From contig VSDK01023571.1 in NCBI GenBank assembly GCA_009767595.1, forward strand, positions 56,073 to 120,072: DNA of 64,000 bases, read 5' to 3'. The stretch is from Symbiodinium kawagutii. Taxonomy: Eukaryota; Sar; Dinophyceae; Suessiales; Symbiodiniaceae. The position numbers were made by a program, and so were the translations under genes. Shown here piece by piece: positions 1 to 10,798 of this stretch. Below the pieces are notes generated by a model that made no database searches, was not told where the DNA came from, and saw only the letters and a program-made list of their open reading frames with translations. Numbering within the stretch: the stretch's first letter is position 1; every line of letters begins with the position of its first letter.

Positions 1-61
1 CAGCATGTGGACTGGTTGCGACTAGAGATAGAACAAATTGTAGGCGCCACATCCTCAAAAA

Positions 62-349
62 CTAAAGCTTAGAAAAATTACCTCCCCACATCCTGACTTT
101 AGCGTAAATGGTTTGATTCAGAAGTTGCATGAAGCCATGTGTTGCAAAAGCGATATGCGGTACTCTTTTGATGTGTTGATTGGACCATTGCAATCTCTCG
201 CTGAACATGCTCTTTGCATCTCTTCCCCGCAATGATCTCCGTCCAGGCGGCTGTTTTTTTCTCAGCTTTGGCTCACCTTCTGGGCAAAGGTGGCAACGCT
301 TGCATGCTGCACCATTGATGCATCCACTTGGTTTCTTGTGGAACCATGC
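62..349 (-). CDS. CCCH-type zinc-finger protein, 3' exon
   Basis: The minus-strand frame reads AWFHKKPSGC, then NGAACKRCHLC, then PEGEPKLRKK. This matches the CCCH-like module I know as very common in predicted dinoflagellate proteins: a C-x2-C-A-W-F start, GC-x-NG-x2-C-x2-CHLCP, then a lysine/arginine run. A splice acceptor CTGAG before the alanine codon (exon start 349) fits, so the first two cysteines would come from an upstream exon. The frame stays open to a stop at 62. CCCH modules usually bind RNA, but no target can be inferred. Exon 2157-2271 probably belongs to the same gene. Confidence 0.6.
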   Translation of the reverse strand, partial: AWFHKKPSGCINGAACKRCHLCPEGEPKLRKKQPPGRRSLRGRDAKSMFSERLQWSNQHIKRVPHIAFATHGFMQLLNQTIYAKVRMWGGNFSKL

Positions 350-2156
350 CTCAGTCGCCACAAAATCTCAGAAAAAATCAAATAAGAATCGCATTCAGTC
401 AAAAAAGGCAGCAAAAGCAAGACCAAGCAACGCAAGGTTGACATGCTGGAAGCCCTTCCTGTCACATCAAGATTGCAAAAGCAAAAGCTTGTCAAATGTT
501 TGCAACTTGGTTATAGTAACCATCCGAAAGATTACGCCCGGCGATTCAAGCTGATGGCACATGGCTCAGCAAAATGTGCCACATGTGTCTGTCGTCTGTT
601 CCTCTACCCTTTGCCCGGTACCCGCTTCTGCGTCCTCGTCAACAAGGCCATGCAGTCGAGAACCTTCGGATGGTGGAGAACATTGCTGTTCTTGTATCGT
701 TTCCGGGGCTTGGAGTGCCATGCCCAGGAGCTGCCGCCCAAGGTGAGATGGGCTTATCCTTGGATGCACACTGAACAAACGCATCGCGAAACGCTGACGC
801 TGCCTATGCCACCCTTAAAAGTGCTGCAAGAAGGACAGCTTGGGACAGCTTGGGACTGCTTGGGACAGGTTGGGACAGCTTGGGACAGGCGACTGAAGAG
901 GTGGTGGGTCTTCCTCGTCCTCTTCGGCCGGCGATGCCGGTGATGCTGGTGACGCTGGTGATTCTGGCGCAGGTTTACACATCGAAGAGCTTCCTCCAAC
1001 AGGACTGCGAAAAGTTTGGCATTTGAAAAAATGGGAATGTCGTTACGAAATGTCCTTCTATCAACTATTTCGTGGCACAGTCATCAAAACCTCAATCTTG
1101 CAGACCCATGACCTGGCAAAAGCAACCACATGTTCATGCCTATCCAGCTCCAACTTCAAAGGCACAATGCACCTGGTTATATCAGGTCAAACCCATCGGC
1201 TCAAGCCCGAGATAGCACCTACTTACTAGCACACCGCCTGTTGCTACTCGATGTTCGTCTTCCCTGCCAAGGCCAACGTCCTTAGTATAAAGATTCCCCA
1301 GGCAACGGTATAATCACATGAACAAATGACAAACCCGAAAGCTAAAGTAACCTATGTAGACAAGAATACCTAGATCCAAAAGTACACATCACAGATCACA
1401 GATATTGTAGTCCTAAGCATCTGGCAGACATTTGGCGAAACAGAGACAGAGAAGAAAAGAAAGGTTTCAGCATACATGACTGCATGTGGGACAAATGTTC
1501 CATGCTGTGTCTGCGCGAACCAAAAACATGTTGACGCAGCCTGTTTTTTCTCCTGTTAGCTTCTTGGGTGGTGAGAGACGCTCACCTTTTTCTGATCCAA
1601 GAACCTGGATTTTGGAAGGTGGTTTTTGTGAAGGGAGGAGAATTCTAGATGTTGAGGTTGTCGTCAGATTCTGGGGCCCGGGCCTCTTTTCAAACTTCAG
1701 AGTTATTGACTATCAAAAGTTGCAAATGTCAAAGATAAAGTGCCCGTGTCTGTGCGTGTGTCCAGGGGCGGCTTTAAAACTGCGTACGCTTCACAACAAA
1801 GTGGGAGCATCGAAAAGAGCTGGAAATAGCGTCAATTTCGTGATCGCAAAACAAGAGAGTTCAAAATGCGATTTGGCACAAGCTTCCGTTCACTGTTTGT
1901 CTGAATCAAGGGGTCCATTGGAGGTTCTTAATGGAAACATGCGCAAAGGTCTCCAGTTACATCGGTGTTCACATCACGCCGCGAAATCTGCCTCCATACT
2001 GCTCTGATTCATTCCGATTCTAAATAAAGCATGCAGCATTCCGCATATCTATCATAGCTTTCGCATTTGCTTCAACATATTTGTCAGACATTTCGCAGTT
2101 CTGAGGGCATTCTCAAGTCTGAAAGGCCAAGAGTCAGAGACAAAAAATCTGGCAGG
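350..2156 (-). other. presumed intron of the CCCH gene
   Basis: No conserved coding segment was seen. Open frames on the plus strand (180-554, 443-943, 1486-2007) lack recognisable motifs. The region includes a five-copy 10-base repeat at 841-890. Confidence 0.35.
831..890. repeat. 10-base tandem repeat, unit TGGGACAGCT
   Basis: Five consecutive copies with single-base changes (TGGGACAGCT, TGGGACTGCT, TGGGACAGGT and so on), preceded by a partial copy. Confidence 0.9.
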
Positions 2157-2271
2157 TGAAGCCGTATCTGACATACGAGCAGTGCACGTCTTCGCCCCAT
2201 CGTGGAAGGAAGTCATGGAGTCCGGCGACTCCTCATCTGCCACGTCTATGAAAGTATTCTTGACCTCAGAA
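2157..2271 (-). CDS. N-terminal exon of the CCCH protein (EVKNTFIDV motif)
   Basis: The minus frame contains SSEVKNTFIDVADEES and then RMSDTASPAR. The motif VKNTF(I/L)-x-V followed by an acidic/serine stretch is, from memory, the usual N-terminal signature of dinoflagellate proteins that carry the CCCH module found at 62-349. An acceptor GAAAAG lies just upstream (exon start 2271), so a start exon may lie further upstream. The 3' end near CCTGCCAG is approximate. Pairing the two exons into one gene rests on family architecture and common strand. The intron of about 1.8 kb between them is unsupported by transcript data. Confidence 0.5.
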
Positions 2272-3561
2272 CTTTTCACAAATCAACTTGTCATCATTTG
2301 TCGGTTGTTTTCATATGTTTTCATAATTTGATTGCATCCAACTTGCAAGGTGTATACACAAACCCTCTTGTGTGCGCTTGAAAGCAATCGTAAAACATCT
2401 GCACATGTGTGTGCGCGCGTGCATGCTGTTCAACCCAGAGGGACTGTCAATGGAAGTCCGGCATCCATCGGAATGCCAGCAGGCGAGACTGCTGGTGACA
2501 GTGAGAAAGACCTCAACGTTTCGACAGGTTTCGGCTAGGATATGGCAGCGAGCACGTCAATTGGCGCTTTTAGAAACAACAATTTTTGCAGCTCGTCGGT
2601 ATTGAGGGGCAGGCTCAAAGGCCGCGGCCAGAATCTGATGGCCAATTCGGCCGTTGCCATTCCCATCTTCTAAGCGCTGATGCGCTGGGATAATGGGAAG
2701 GCTCGCCACCGGCATGGAGACGAACTTGTGCCAAGCAGCTAAGGGTTGCAAATGATTGAAATGATTGAAGGACATTTCAGAACTGCGCAGTGTATGGAAA
2801 AACGTGGCCGTCTATCTCTGACCTTGCGCTATTAGAAGCTCTGCTGTGCCATAAAACACAAAACATTCGAACAGGACCCTGCAAGCAGGCTGCCAACAAA
2901 GTGATATGATTTCTGGGCATGGTCCCCATGGTCCTCTCCAAAGCATATTCTCCTTTGGCTAGCTGTTCAAGTAGCCTTCACGATCGGAGTGGTAGGAGCA
3001 GCGTCAAAAGCCCGTTGGCAAAAATGCAAAAGACTGCTGGGCTGGTACGTATGATCTACAGCACCTAACGGTGGAATGGAAACAAAGGAGAGATGAGAGA
3101 GGTTTGGAATTTACATGAATGACTTCAATATGAAATTTAAAGATTCATGTAAATCTTACCTGTAAAGTATTCATATATTTTCTCTCTCTCGAGTTCATAT
3201 TGTTTTCCATGTGAAGATCGCCACTTAGTGCCGGGCCCTGGTGGGATGGTCATGCGATCCACGCCCGCCAAGGCCTAGACCAACAATCGGTTAACATGTT
3301 CGACACGTTCGACACCTGGCAATGCAAAGTACTGGTGGCTTTTCATGCTTTTCGCCTTTTCAGCGAGGTGCAAAGTGCCTTGTCTATGCAAAGCTTCTTC
3401 CAGAACTGTTCTCTGCTCGCACTTTTGGCGAACTGTTGACATCGTTCACTGCAAGCTGTGCTCCATCTAGTTGGTCTTGAGTGATGCTGATAGCTTAACA
3501 TTGGTGCTCGTTCCGCTACGAGTGGTTGCTATCCGCCTATGCGCCATTGAGCTGTGCACAA
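2272..3561. other. stretch without a recognised gene
   Basis: Between the CCCH exon and the TFIIS stop codon. Only short open frames without motifs, plus a CT-rich run at 3178-3191. No repeat array of note. Confidence 0.5.
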
Positions 3562-4485
3562 TCATGCAAACCCGCTTCGTTCCGTCCAGGAATGGCTGCA
3601 GGCGAGGCAAGTAACAAAAGTCACCAGAGTTTCTACGGGTTCGCCGCCAGAACGCACACAGCTTTCGACAGCAGCACTTTGTGTGTATGCGGTGTTCGTG
3701 CTACCACACTTTTCACAGACAAACTTATCAGTGACCATGTGATCGGCAGGCCTCATTGCAGCAGCCTCCAGGGCTTCTTTTCGCACCTGTGCTCGTCTGG
3801 CATTCCGGCTGGAGCTTGCCATGTCTTCAGCTGAAATGGATGGTAATTGACAAACGTCAAAGTCGCCTTGAAGCAAACTTCTGCAGAACTCGCTGTTTGA
3901 AGCGTCTTTAATGTTGTAGAGCAATGACCTTGCTTGATTCACATATTGACGACCCTCAAGCTGCTTGTGCAGAACATGTTCAATTTCAGCTGCAAGGAGG
4001 ATGGCGGGTTTCCGAGACAATGAAGGCAAAGTTGGAGGATAAGGGGACAAGCCCTCCAAGCTCCGCAAGCCAGGCTCTTTGGGAAAGTTCGAGGCACTAG
4101 AGGCACTATGCAAGCAGCGCGACGCTGCAGATGACAGCGCCTCAGTGAGCTTTTCCAAGACCCGCTCTCGTTGTTTTGTCAGACCTGGAACTGCTGCCAC
4201 GTCCACGACTTGTCTTGGGGAACGTTCCCGCTTGGAAGCTGTATTGATCTTGAGACCATCCTGCCAACAGCGAAGAAGTTCTCGAGACGACTGCTTCAGG
4301 CGCTCAGGCAAGCCAGGATCTTTGGAAATTTTGTCGGCCGCAAGTCCAACAAATGTCTCCAGCAAAACCTTCTCCGACAAATTTCCTATTGCACTGAGCC
4401 CTGCCAATGCATCGGATATTTGGGACTCACTGCCGGAGAGAAGAACATCTCTGTATCCGTTCACTCTTGCAATGACTTCGTCCAT
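3562..4485 (-). CDS. TFIIS-like transcription elongation factor
   Basis: An intronless 307-residue frame with all three TFIIS parts. Residues 1-85 resemble the N-terminal LW domain (GLSAIGNLSEKVLLET, then a helix ending RELLRCWQDGL). A central domain follows, with REKV-like QRERVLEKL, AAEIEHVL, a YVNQARSLLYNIKD segment and ISAEDMASS. The C-terminus is a zinc ribbon with CEKC at 257-260 and CLAC at 293-296. TFIIS rescues backtracked RNA polymerase II by stimulating transcript cleavage in the nucleus. The ATG at 4485 was chosen because the LW domain begins there; the frame is open further upstream only from a TTG. Oddity: the acidic hairpin is RSGGEP instead of RSADEP, and the ribbon loop is about eight residues longer than usual. 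The length (about 300 residues) suits the family. Confidence 0.88.
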   Translation of the reverse strand: MDEVIARVNGYRDVLLSGSESQISDALAGLSAIGNLSEKVLLETFVGLAADKISKDPGLPERLKQSSRELLRCWQDGLKINTASKRERSPRQVVDVAAVPGLTKQRERVLEKLTEALSSAASRCLHSASSASNFPKEPGLRSLEGLSPYPPTLPSLSRKPAILLAAEIEHVLHKQLEGRQYVNQARSLLYNIKDASNSEFCRSLLQGDFDVCQLPSISAEDMASSSRNARRAQVRKEALEAAAMRPADHMVTDKFVCEKCGSTNTAYTQSAAVESCVRSGGEPVETLVTFVTCLACSHSWTERSGFA

Positions 4486-6559
4486 GGTCGAATCATGAGA
4501 GTCATGTTGCACATTTCGCACGACCAACTCTGGCCAAAAGATACTGGCTTTTTTGATGCTCAGAGTCTCCGCGAAAGGGCGAGTGGTAAAAGTGTGGAAA
4601 ATCGAGAATTGTAAATCGCAAAGTGCTGAAACATGTTTTAGGGTGCTGCAATGTGTTGTAAGTTGTTGCAAAGTGTCGTAAAGACATGCCGTCAACTCGA
4701 GGGCCCCCCATGGCCCCCCTCTCCTAGAGCTCTCCTAGAGGGAACTGTGTTGTAAAGACGTCCACAGAGAGTTCGAACCTGGCACGACCTGGCACGACCT
4801 GGCACGACCTGCTGCGCTGACTTCGACTCTCGAGCCTCGATTTCATCCAGGTCGTAGCCAGCTCCCCTTGCGAGTCACAGCACTTGCATCAGCTCTGCCA
4901 TGCTCTGCCCTCCAAACCTTGCTGCAAATCCTCACCTTGAAGGCCGCCAGCTCGCTGGCATGCAAATCGTGTCATGGCCATAGCGTTTGTAGTAGGCGTA
5001 CCTTGCACTGGGAGCGTTCCAAACATGAAGATCTGACAGCAGAATATTCATCAGATCCATGCCAGGCCAAAACCATCAAATGCTATGAATTTGCCTAAAT
5101 CTGGCATGGGCTATAGTGTTTCTAAGATATGAAGAAATGCCTTCACCGTCACACTTCCTGGCACTTCTTTGGCAACGGGCTACCCAAAAATCCGGTCGCT
5201 GCATCTTGCTGCTGGCACTCTTTTTCGTTCCCGCAGACGTTAATACACCTAAGCCAAGCTGGCCAAGCTGAATCAGGCTGAGCTTCGATCACTTGCCAAG
5301 TCAAGCTTTGAACTCATAAGTTTATAGGAAACAGTATCAACCTCTGAGGCCATCACCGTTGGAGCCACCTTCCAAGCAGCAGGGACACTGGGGAAATGAG
5401 TGACCTCACAGCGTCACACTGCTTTGCACAACATGAAGAAAACATTTTTTGAAAGCCCAGTTTTGTCAGGATTCTCAGGATGTCTCTTAGAATGTTAGGT
5501 TCTTCTTAGGAACATCTCAAGTGGCACAGGCGTCCGTTCTCTACAAGAAGTGGCCTCCGCAAGTGGATCAGGCATCCCAAGCTAAGGCTCCCAGCATATT
5601 TCGCCGCTGACCGCGGTTTGGCCATCATATCCTCGACAGTGCTCCTTGCCATCGATCCATGCAGGAGCCAAAGATCAATTCTTTTGGATCAAAAGGTGAT
5701 ATCGCAGGCCGGTACTGACTTCGGGCATCACATATTACAGCAGTTTTGACTTCTACACCTCTCCATCTGTCCACATGGATCCACATGGTTGGCAAAGTGC
5801 CCACAATCAATATGAGAATTGTGTGTTCTGATTTTTTCGCTTGGTGCAAAGGAAATCCCTGTGTCTGCAGGTCAAGGAAGCTTTCACAAACTACATCACT
5901 TGTTACTTACATCACTTACATCAGGCGTCATGATTGTAATTGCATCATGCCAGTAGCTCTCTAGCAGCTGAAGTGTTGATCTGCCTCCCCGAATCAGACA
6001 TCACGGCTTCGCATTTCCCGAAGCCACCTCCACTCCAAGTAATGTTTAGTCTCTTTGTGCTGGGCTGCATCTGCTGCAGTCCTGTAGCTAAAAAGAGGCT
6101 TTCAAACCGTTTTCAACGAGTTTTTTGGCCTTTGGCCGCGCCTGTATACCTCAATCAGAAGGAATTCTGTTGGCACGTCCACGTTTTGCAAAACGTCGAA
6201 GCGGAGATTGCCCCACTCCTTCACCTGAATTGCAGGACGATGAGAAGAAGGAAAGAGAGAAAAAGGAGCTATAAAAGATGAGAAGATGATGAGAAGATGA
6301 TGAGAAGAGAAGAAAGAGAAAGAAAAACGGATGATGGCCATGATGAGAACACGACGATGGGGCGGACCCAGGAGTTGAACCAAATTGAACCACTGGAAGG
6401 GCTCCAGGGAGCACTGAGTTTGCTGCAAAAGGCGTGCCATCATGTGCCACCAATTCGGAAAAACATGCCGTAGGTAAACGAGTCAAATGAACATGAGTTC
6501 GATGGTTTTCAAATATAGAAATATAGAAAAGTTAAGGAAATGAGAAGGATGCCCCTGAG
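4486..6559. other. stretch without a recognised gene
   Basis: No conserved exon was found on either strand. It contains a three-copy 10-base repeat GGCACGACCT at 4781-4810 and GATGAGAAGAT repeats near 6274-6330. Confidence 0.4.
4781..4810. repeat. 10-base tandem repeat, unit GGCACGACCT
   Basis: Three perfect copies, with a diverged copy (GTTCGAACCT) just before. Confidence 0.9.
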
Positions 6560-6742
6560 AGCCCCAGGATGCCCCTGGTTCTTTTTTCTTCGCTCGGGGC
6601 TCTGGCTGACTGCATTGCGTTTTCACGCGTGGCTTTCTTGAACTCCTGCAGCATGTCTCGGAAAAGCTTCCAGTCAAGCGCTGATGCCCCAGCCATGTGC
6701 CTCTTCTTGCCCGGGTTTGACGCTGACAAACACGTGCGTGAT
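6560..6742 (-). CDS. orphan coding exon, unidentified protein
   Basis: After a plausible acceptor TTTGTCAG the minus frame gives a well-balanced, stop-free stretch (SNPGKKRHMAG, then WKLFRDMLQEFKKATREN, then RAPSEEKRTRG) before a low-quality tail. A second frame just upstream (about 6743-6785, GAEDLDITHVFVSV) also looks coding and may be a neighbouring or alternative exon. I do not recognise the family. The call rests on composition and splice-like borders only, so it could be chance. Confidence 0.3.
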
Positions 6743-7021
6743 ATCCAAGTCTTCTGCGCCCTGCAGGTTGGCTGAAAGACACGGAAATGCCGTCACTGGC
6801 CACGAACTGCTGAGCATGGCGAATGTGATCTAATTCCTTTGATATTTGATGTCTTGAGATTTTTGGGTTTCCCCCCTTTCCCCTGCATGTCCATGCAGGA
6901 TCCATGGTGTGCCTTCCCTTCAAGCACTTAGCAGCATGGACGAAAACCAAAGCATGAATATATATATATATATATATAATTTCAAGAGGAATGCTCTATT
7001 GGCCCATAAAAAGTAGGTACG

Positions 7022-7390
7022 AAAAGGCTAAAAAAGGCATATTGGTACGGTGCGCTAAGTACGGTACATGGGTACGGTACATATGGTACATGACGTGGGT
7101 ACGGGTACGGTACGGGGTACGGTATATTGTACCCATGTACCGTACCCAAGTACCTATGTACCCTGTACCCAAATAGCGGCAGAAATAGCGGCAGATCTGC
7201 TGCTATTTCTGCCGCTATTTCCGTACGGGGTACATCGTACCCCGCACCGTACCCGTACCCATGCCTGTACCGTACCCATGTACCCATGTACCGCACCTGC
7301 GCCCGTACCCGTACCCGCACCCGCACCGAAACCCGTACCAACCGTCCCGTACCCGTCCGAACCCCTGTGCAAGACCCCTTCGCACCCTAC
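7022..7390. repeat. GTAC-rich degenerate repeat
   Basis: Dozens of GGTAC/GTACC words with varying spacing. GGTACGGTAC predominates up to about 7125 and GTACCCGTACC after it, so the two halves are roughly inverted. Frames through it are open on both strands because the repeat lacks stop codons, and they should not be called genes. Confidence 0.85.
7171..7220. repeat. 50-base near-perfect palindrome
   Basis: The left arm (7171-7195) is two copies of AAATAGCGGCAG plus A. The right arm (7196-7220) is its reverse complement with one mismatch. There is no spacer; the centre is AGATCT. It sits inside the GTAC repeat. Confidence 0.95.
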
Positions 7391-7805
7391 GTCCTGAACC
7401 GAATAGAAAACCTGGTTTTCATTGCTCTTGAAATTAGCTAATATATATGTAGAAATACATATCTGTGTTTGTTTACTTATTTACGTATAAACCAATAGAT
7501 ATCCACCATTCTGGCGATTCAAAAGCGAAAGAATAAAATCAGAGAATGCCGACGCACACAATGGCACGCACAACCTGCAAGGCGCCTGGGAGCGTTCCAA
7601 AATGATCGCTGAGGGACGGTAGTCGGATGCCTGTGCAGCTCCCCAAACCGGACAATCAGAATCACTCAGAATCCATCAGAATCACTCAGAATCCATCAGA
7701 ATCAATCTCGAATAACAAACAAAAATATTCAGAGAACAGGAGTTGCAATTCCGCATGGTGTACTCAGATCGAGGCCTTCCCAGGAAAAATGGTTTCCCAT
7801 TGGCT

Positions 7806-7820
7806 CCCCCCCCCCCCCCC
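7806..7820. repeat. C15 homopolymer
   Basis: Fifteen consecutive C residues in the given sequence. The length is probably uncertain in the assembly. Confidence 0.9.
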
Positions 7821-8000
7821 TCATTGAACGAGTAAGAGAAGGCTTGGAAAGAACAAGAATTCGAAGCAAGTCCTGGGGGTTTCCATCATGTCAGCAACAG
7901 TCTCGCGCCAGTTCAAATAGTGCTCAGTTTCTTTGTGATCTGTAGGGCCATTGGCGTTCCTGGAAAACACATGAAAACACATACACTGCAGTCAATTGAA

Positions 8001-8040
8001 AGAGAAGAGGAGAGAAGAGGAGAGAAGAGGAGAGAAGAGG
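8001..8040. repeat. 10-base tandem repeat, unit AGAGAAGAGG
   Basis: Four perfect copies, immediately downstream of the stop of the exon 8053-8274. Confidence 0.9.
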
Positions 8041-8052
8041 AGAGGCGAAGAC

Positions 8053-8274
8053 TCAGAGACATTCGAAGACTCTCAGCGTGGCTCCTGTAGATCTCCACCA
8101 GGGCGAAACGGCTGGGATCTTCTCCTGGGCAGGTGGCTCCATATGGCTCCCCGGCGCTCCCCAGGCGCCCAAGGCATCCAAGGCACTCTGCTGGAGCACA
8201 TCGAAGCGTTGGTTCAGGTCCTCAGCCGTGGAGGCCCGGGCGTTCTTCAGCGATGCCTGCGACGCTACGCGAAG
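8053..8274 (-). CDS. C-terminal coding exon, unidentified protein
   Basis: After a good acceptor (TGTCACAG) a 73-codon frame runs to TGA at 8053-8055. It begins LRVASQASLKNARAS and continues TAEDLNQRFDVLQQSALDAL, then EPPAQEKIPAV and a tail with WWRSTGATL. It is rich in A, L, Q, E and K, suggesting a helical segment followed by a flexible tail. There is no ATG, so simple open-frame listing misses it. A small upstream frame beginning at an ATG near 8337 (MATLSQAARPLDPD) may be the preceding exon. Function unknown. Confidence 0.42.
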   Translation of the reverse strand, partial: LRVASQASLKNARASTAEDLNQRFDVLQQSALDALGAWGAPGSHMEPPAQEKIPAVSPWWRSTGATLRVFECL

Positions 8275-8339
8275 CTGTGACAGGCAAATGCCGCAGAGTC
8301 GGGGTCCAGTGGTCTGGCAGCTTGGCTAAGCGTTGCCAT

Positions 8340-10506
8340 GCGTTGGAGCTCCTCCGTTCAGCTGAATTCCTCCGAAAACCGATAACATCCTAAGGGATCC
8401 TACGAGATCCTATGAAAATAATATTTATGAGCTATGAATCGCCCTTTGTGCAGGGGAGGAACTCGCGCAACGCACAAGTGCCTCCAAAAATTCATTTTCT
8501 TGCCCTTTCTTCACATTTACCTGCAAAGGATTCGGGCATCATGTGGCATCCCTGAGGGCTCGTCATGTCAAGACCATTCAACCAATGCAGCCTGAACACA
8601 TTCAAACATATTCAAACCAAGCGGCATCTACAACAGCAATGTAAGCAACCCGCGGCTTTTGCACTTGGACCACGGATGCAAAATTGAAGGCCGAGTGCCA
8701 CAAGCAAAGAACGCTTGCCTTAGGTCCAGCTGGTCTCGGAGCAGCGTCGGAGAAACATTGAGAAATGCCAAGCAAAACGATGAGAAAACGATGAGAAATG
8801 GTCCCTTTCAGCTTGGGAGAACACCAGCAGCAAAATCGAAGCGCGGGACCGGGACCCCATGGCCTTGTGGACGACGTTAAGACTTGAGACGATACAAATG
8901 TATAAAAATGTCTGGATGCAAAAAAGTCAAGCTCGTCATGCAAGTGAAAAAGGTGGGCTGAGTTCCCAGCTGACCAAAAAAACAAAACTGCTTGGACAAG
9001 CTGCAAAAGTAGAGATTGGAGATGATTGGAGAGACTGCTCAGCTGTGTTTCGGTTTTATGTTTAATCCTACTTCGTGTCTTGTCATCGAATTATCTGGAA
9101 ACTTGATCGTTGAACTAACGGCAGCTCAGAAACGAAGAGATGCCGGCGGAAAGCTGCTGACACTGGTGACCACCTATGCTGCACGCACTGCACCCACAGT
9201 GTGCCCCACACTGCTCCCATCTGTTCCCCCAGGGTGCATTCGTCGCACAGCCACAACGCCAGGGTCCTACGAGCGTCAAGCTCCAGATCTGGGGTCATAT
9301 CAATGATTCAGCGGCTCCTCTTCGGGCTTCCAAGCCTCCTGGCCTCGCTGAAAAAGCAAAGAGAAAGATGAAAAACATAGAAAGACTTTTAGAATCTTTT
9401 AGAAAGACTAGACTCTTAGAAAGACTCAATGAAAACAAAGACTGAATCTGGATGAAGACATGCTACCGTTGGTCGCTGCAAAGAGGCGATGATTGGTCCT
9501 TCTCTGGGAGACCAATCGATGGAAATGCCCCCCTTCACCACACGGCGTGCCTGAGAGTTTCTTCTGGAAGTCCAACACGCGTCCAGGAAATGGTGAAATA
9601 AGGTGTGCCCCATACCTTTCGAGTGACGGCGTTCAGAAATTCAACAAAGGCTTTTGAGAGCACATCTCAGTGTTTTCACTACGAGCAGGCTTAGATGCTA
9701 TGTAAGAGGCATGAAAAAACTTGAGCACCTCTTTAGCATACTGAGAGCAATGGCACATCAAGCCTCATGGTCCCCATGACCCTCTACGCAAAATCAAGGC
9801 ATCCTTCCCCTGTTTGCTATCGTCTGGTGCACGGGATCCACCCTGCGTGCCCCAGAAGGAACATGCCTAAATAACATAAATAACATGGAGAAGAAGATGG
9901 AAGAAGCATGAAGAAATCACAGGCGCCAACTCAGACCCCACACTGAGCAGCTGCAACCGCTTGGGCCTTGAAAAAGTGTCCCTTTTTCCGTCACTTGAAG
10001 GACTTTCTTGCAGAATTGCTGTCACATGCTGAGACCAGAGCGAAGCCGAAAACGAGAGTCATGTTGCAAGTGATGCCCTGGTGCTGAAGACTTCATTCAT
10101 CCAGGTTCCACAACACATTCGGACCCCATATGCTTTCATGACATGCTGTGCGATTTGTGCCTTGCAGAGCCTTGCAGACTTATGCAGGCTTCACCTGCCT
10201 CTGCCTCTAGCTCCTTCATGGCTGCGATGCCCTCCCATGTCGCTGCCAATTTAATTAGCACCTTGAGCAGCTTCAAGCACTCTGCAAATCACAAACTTGA
10301 GCAACTTTTAAGCACCTTTAAGCACCCATAGGAACCATCCCTAAGGAGAAAAAACTGGTACACCAAGGCTGCCACCCTGCTTCGGTCAATGCCAGCTTCC
10401 TCGTACAATGCCTAGGCACATTTCATGGCCGCCTGGAATGTACATAAACAACAATTTTGTTCAAAGCATCCTGGACGCGCGAGGTGTTGAGGAGGAGGAG
10501 TGGTAC
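8340..10506. other. stretch without a recognised gene
   Basis: Several short open frames on both strands, none with a recognisable motif. No long repeat array. Confidence 0.4.
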
Positions 10507-10630
10507 CTACTGGTGACTTTCAAGGCCCGTTTCCAAGGCAAGCACCACAATCCGTCGCGCCCGTCGAAGAGTCTCCTCCTGCGCTTGCGATTCTTGACCT
10601 ATCTTGCGTATGAGGCATTGTTCCAAATCC
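10507..10630 (-). CDS. possible host exon abutting the copia insertion
   Basis: After an acceptor TTCTCCAG the minus frame reads DLEQCLIRKIG, then QEETLRRARRIVVLALETG, ending at TAG (10507-10509). It lies 14 bases past the CTTAG target duplication. The ETLRRARRIVVL stretch is loosely reminiscent of the helix after the STEVD motif of transaldolase, whose 5' exons lie on the other side of the element. That link is an inference from weak similarity. It may equally be chance coding potential. Confidence 0.28.
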
Positions 10631-10643
10631 CTGGAGAACAAAT

Positions 10644-10648
10644 CTAAG
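10644..10648. repeat. target-site duplication (left copy)
   Basis: CTAAG, identical to 19393-19397. Five bases is the usual copia duplication length. Confidence 0.85.
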
Positions 10649-10798
10649 TCTTGTAACACACCAAGCTGGGGCAGAATCACGCCATTTCCACCACAGCGCA
10701 CGAGTTTGAAACTGGCACAAGGTCCCTCAAGGACACACGGAGCCCACAGCAACGGTGAATCGACAATGGCCTATGTCATGCCATGCTCAAAATTCTCA
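10649..10798 (-). repeat. 3' LTR of the copia element
   Basis: 150 bases, 148 identical to 19243-19392 in the same orientation. In element orientation it begins TGAGAATTTT and ends TTACAAGA. The terminal word is not the usual CA. Confidence 0.92.
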
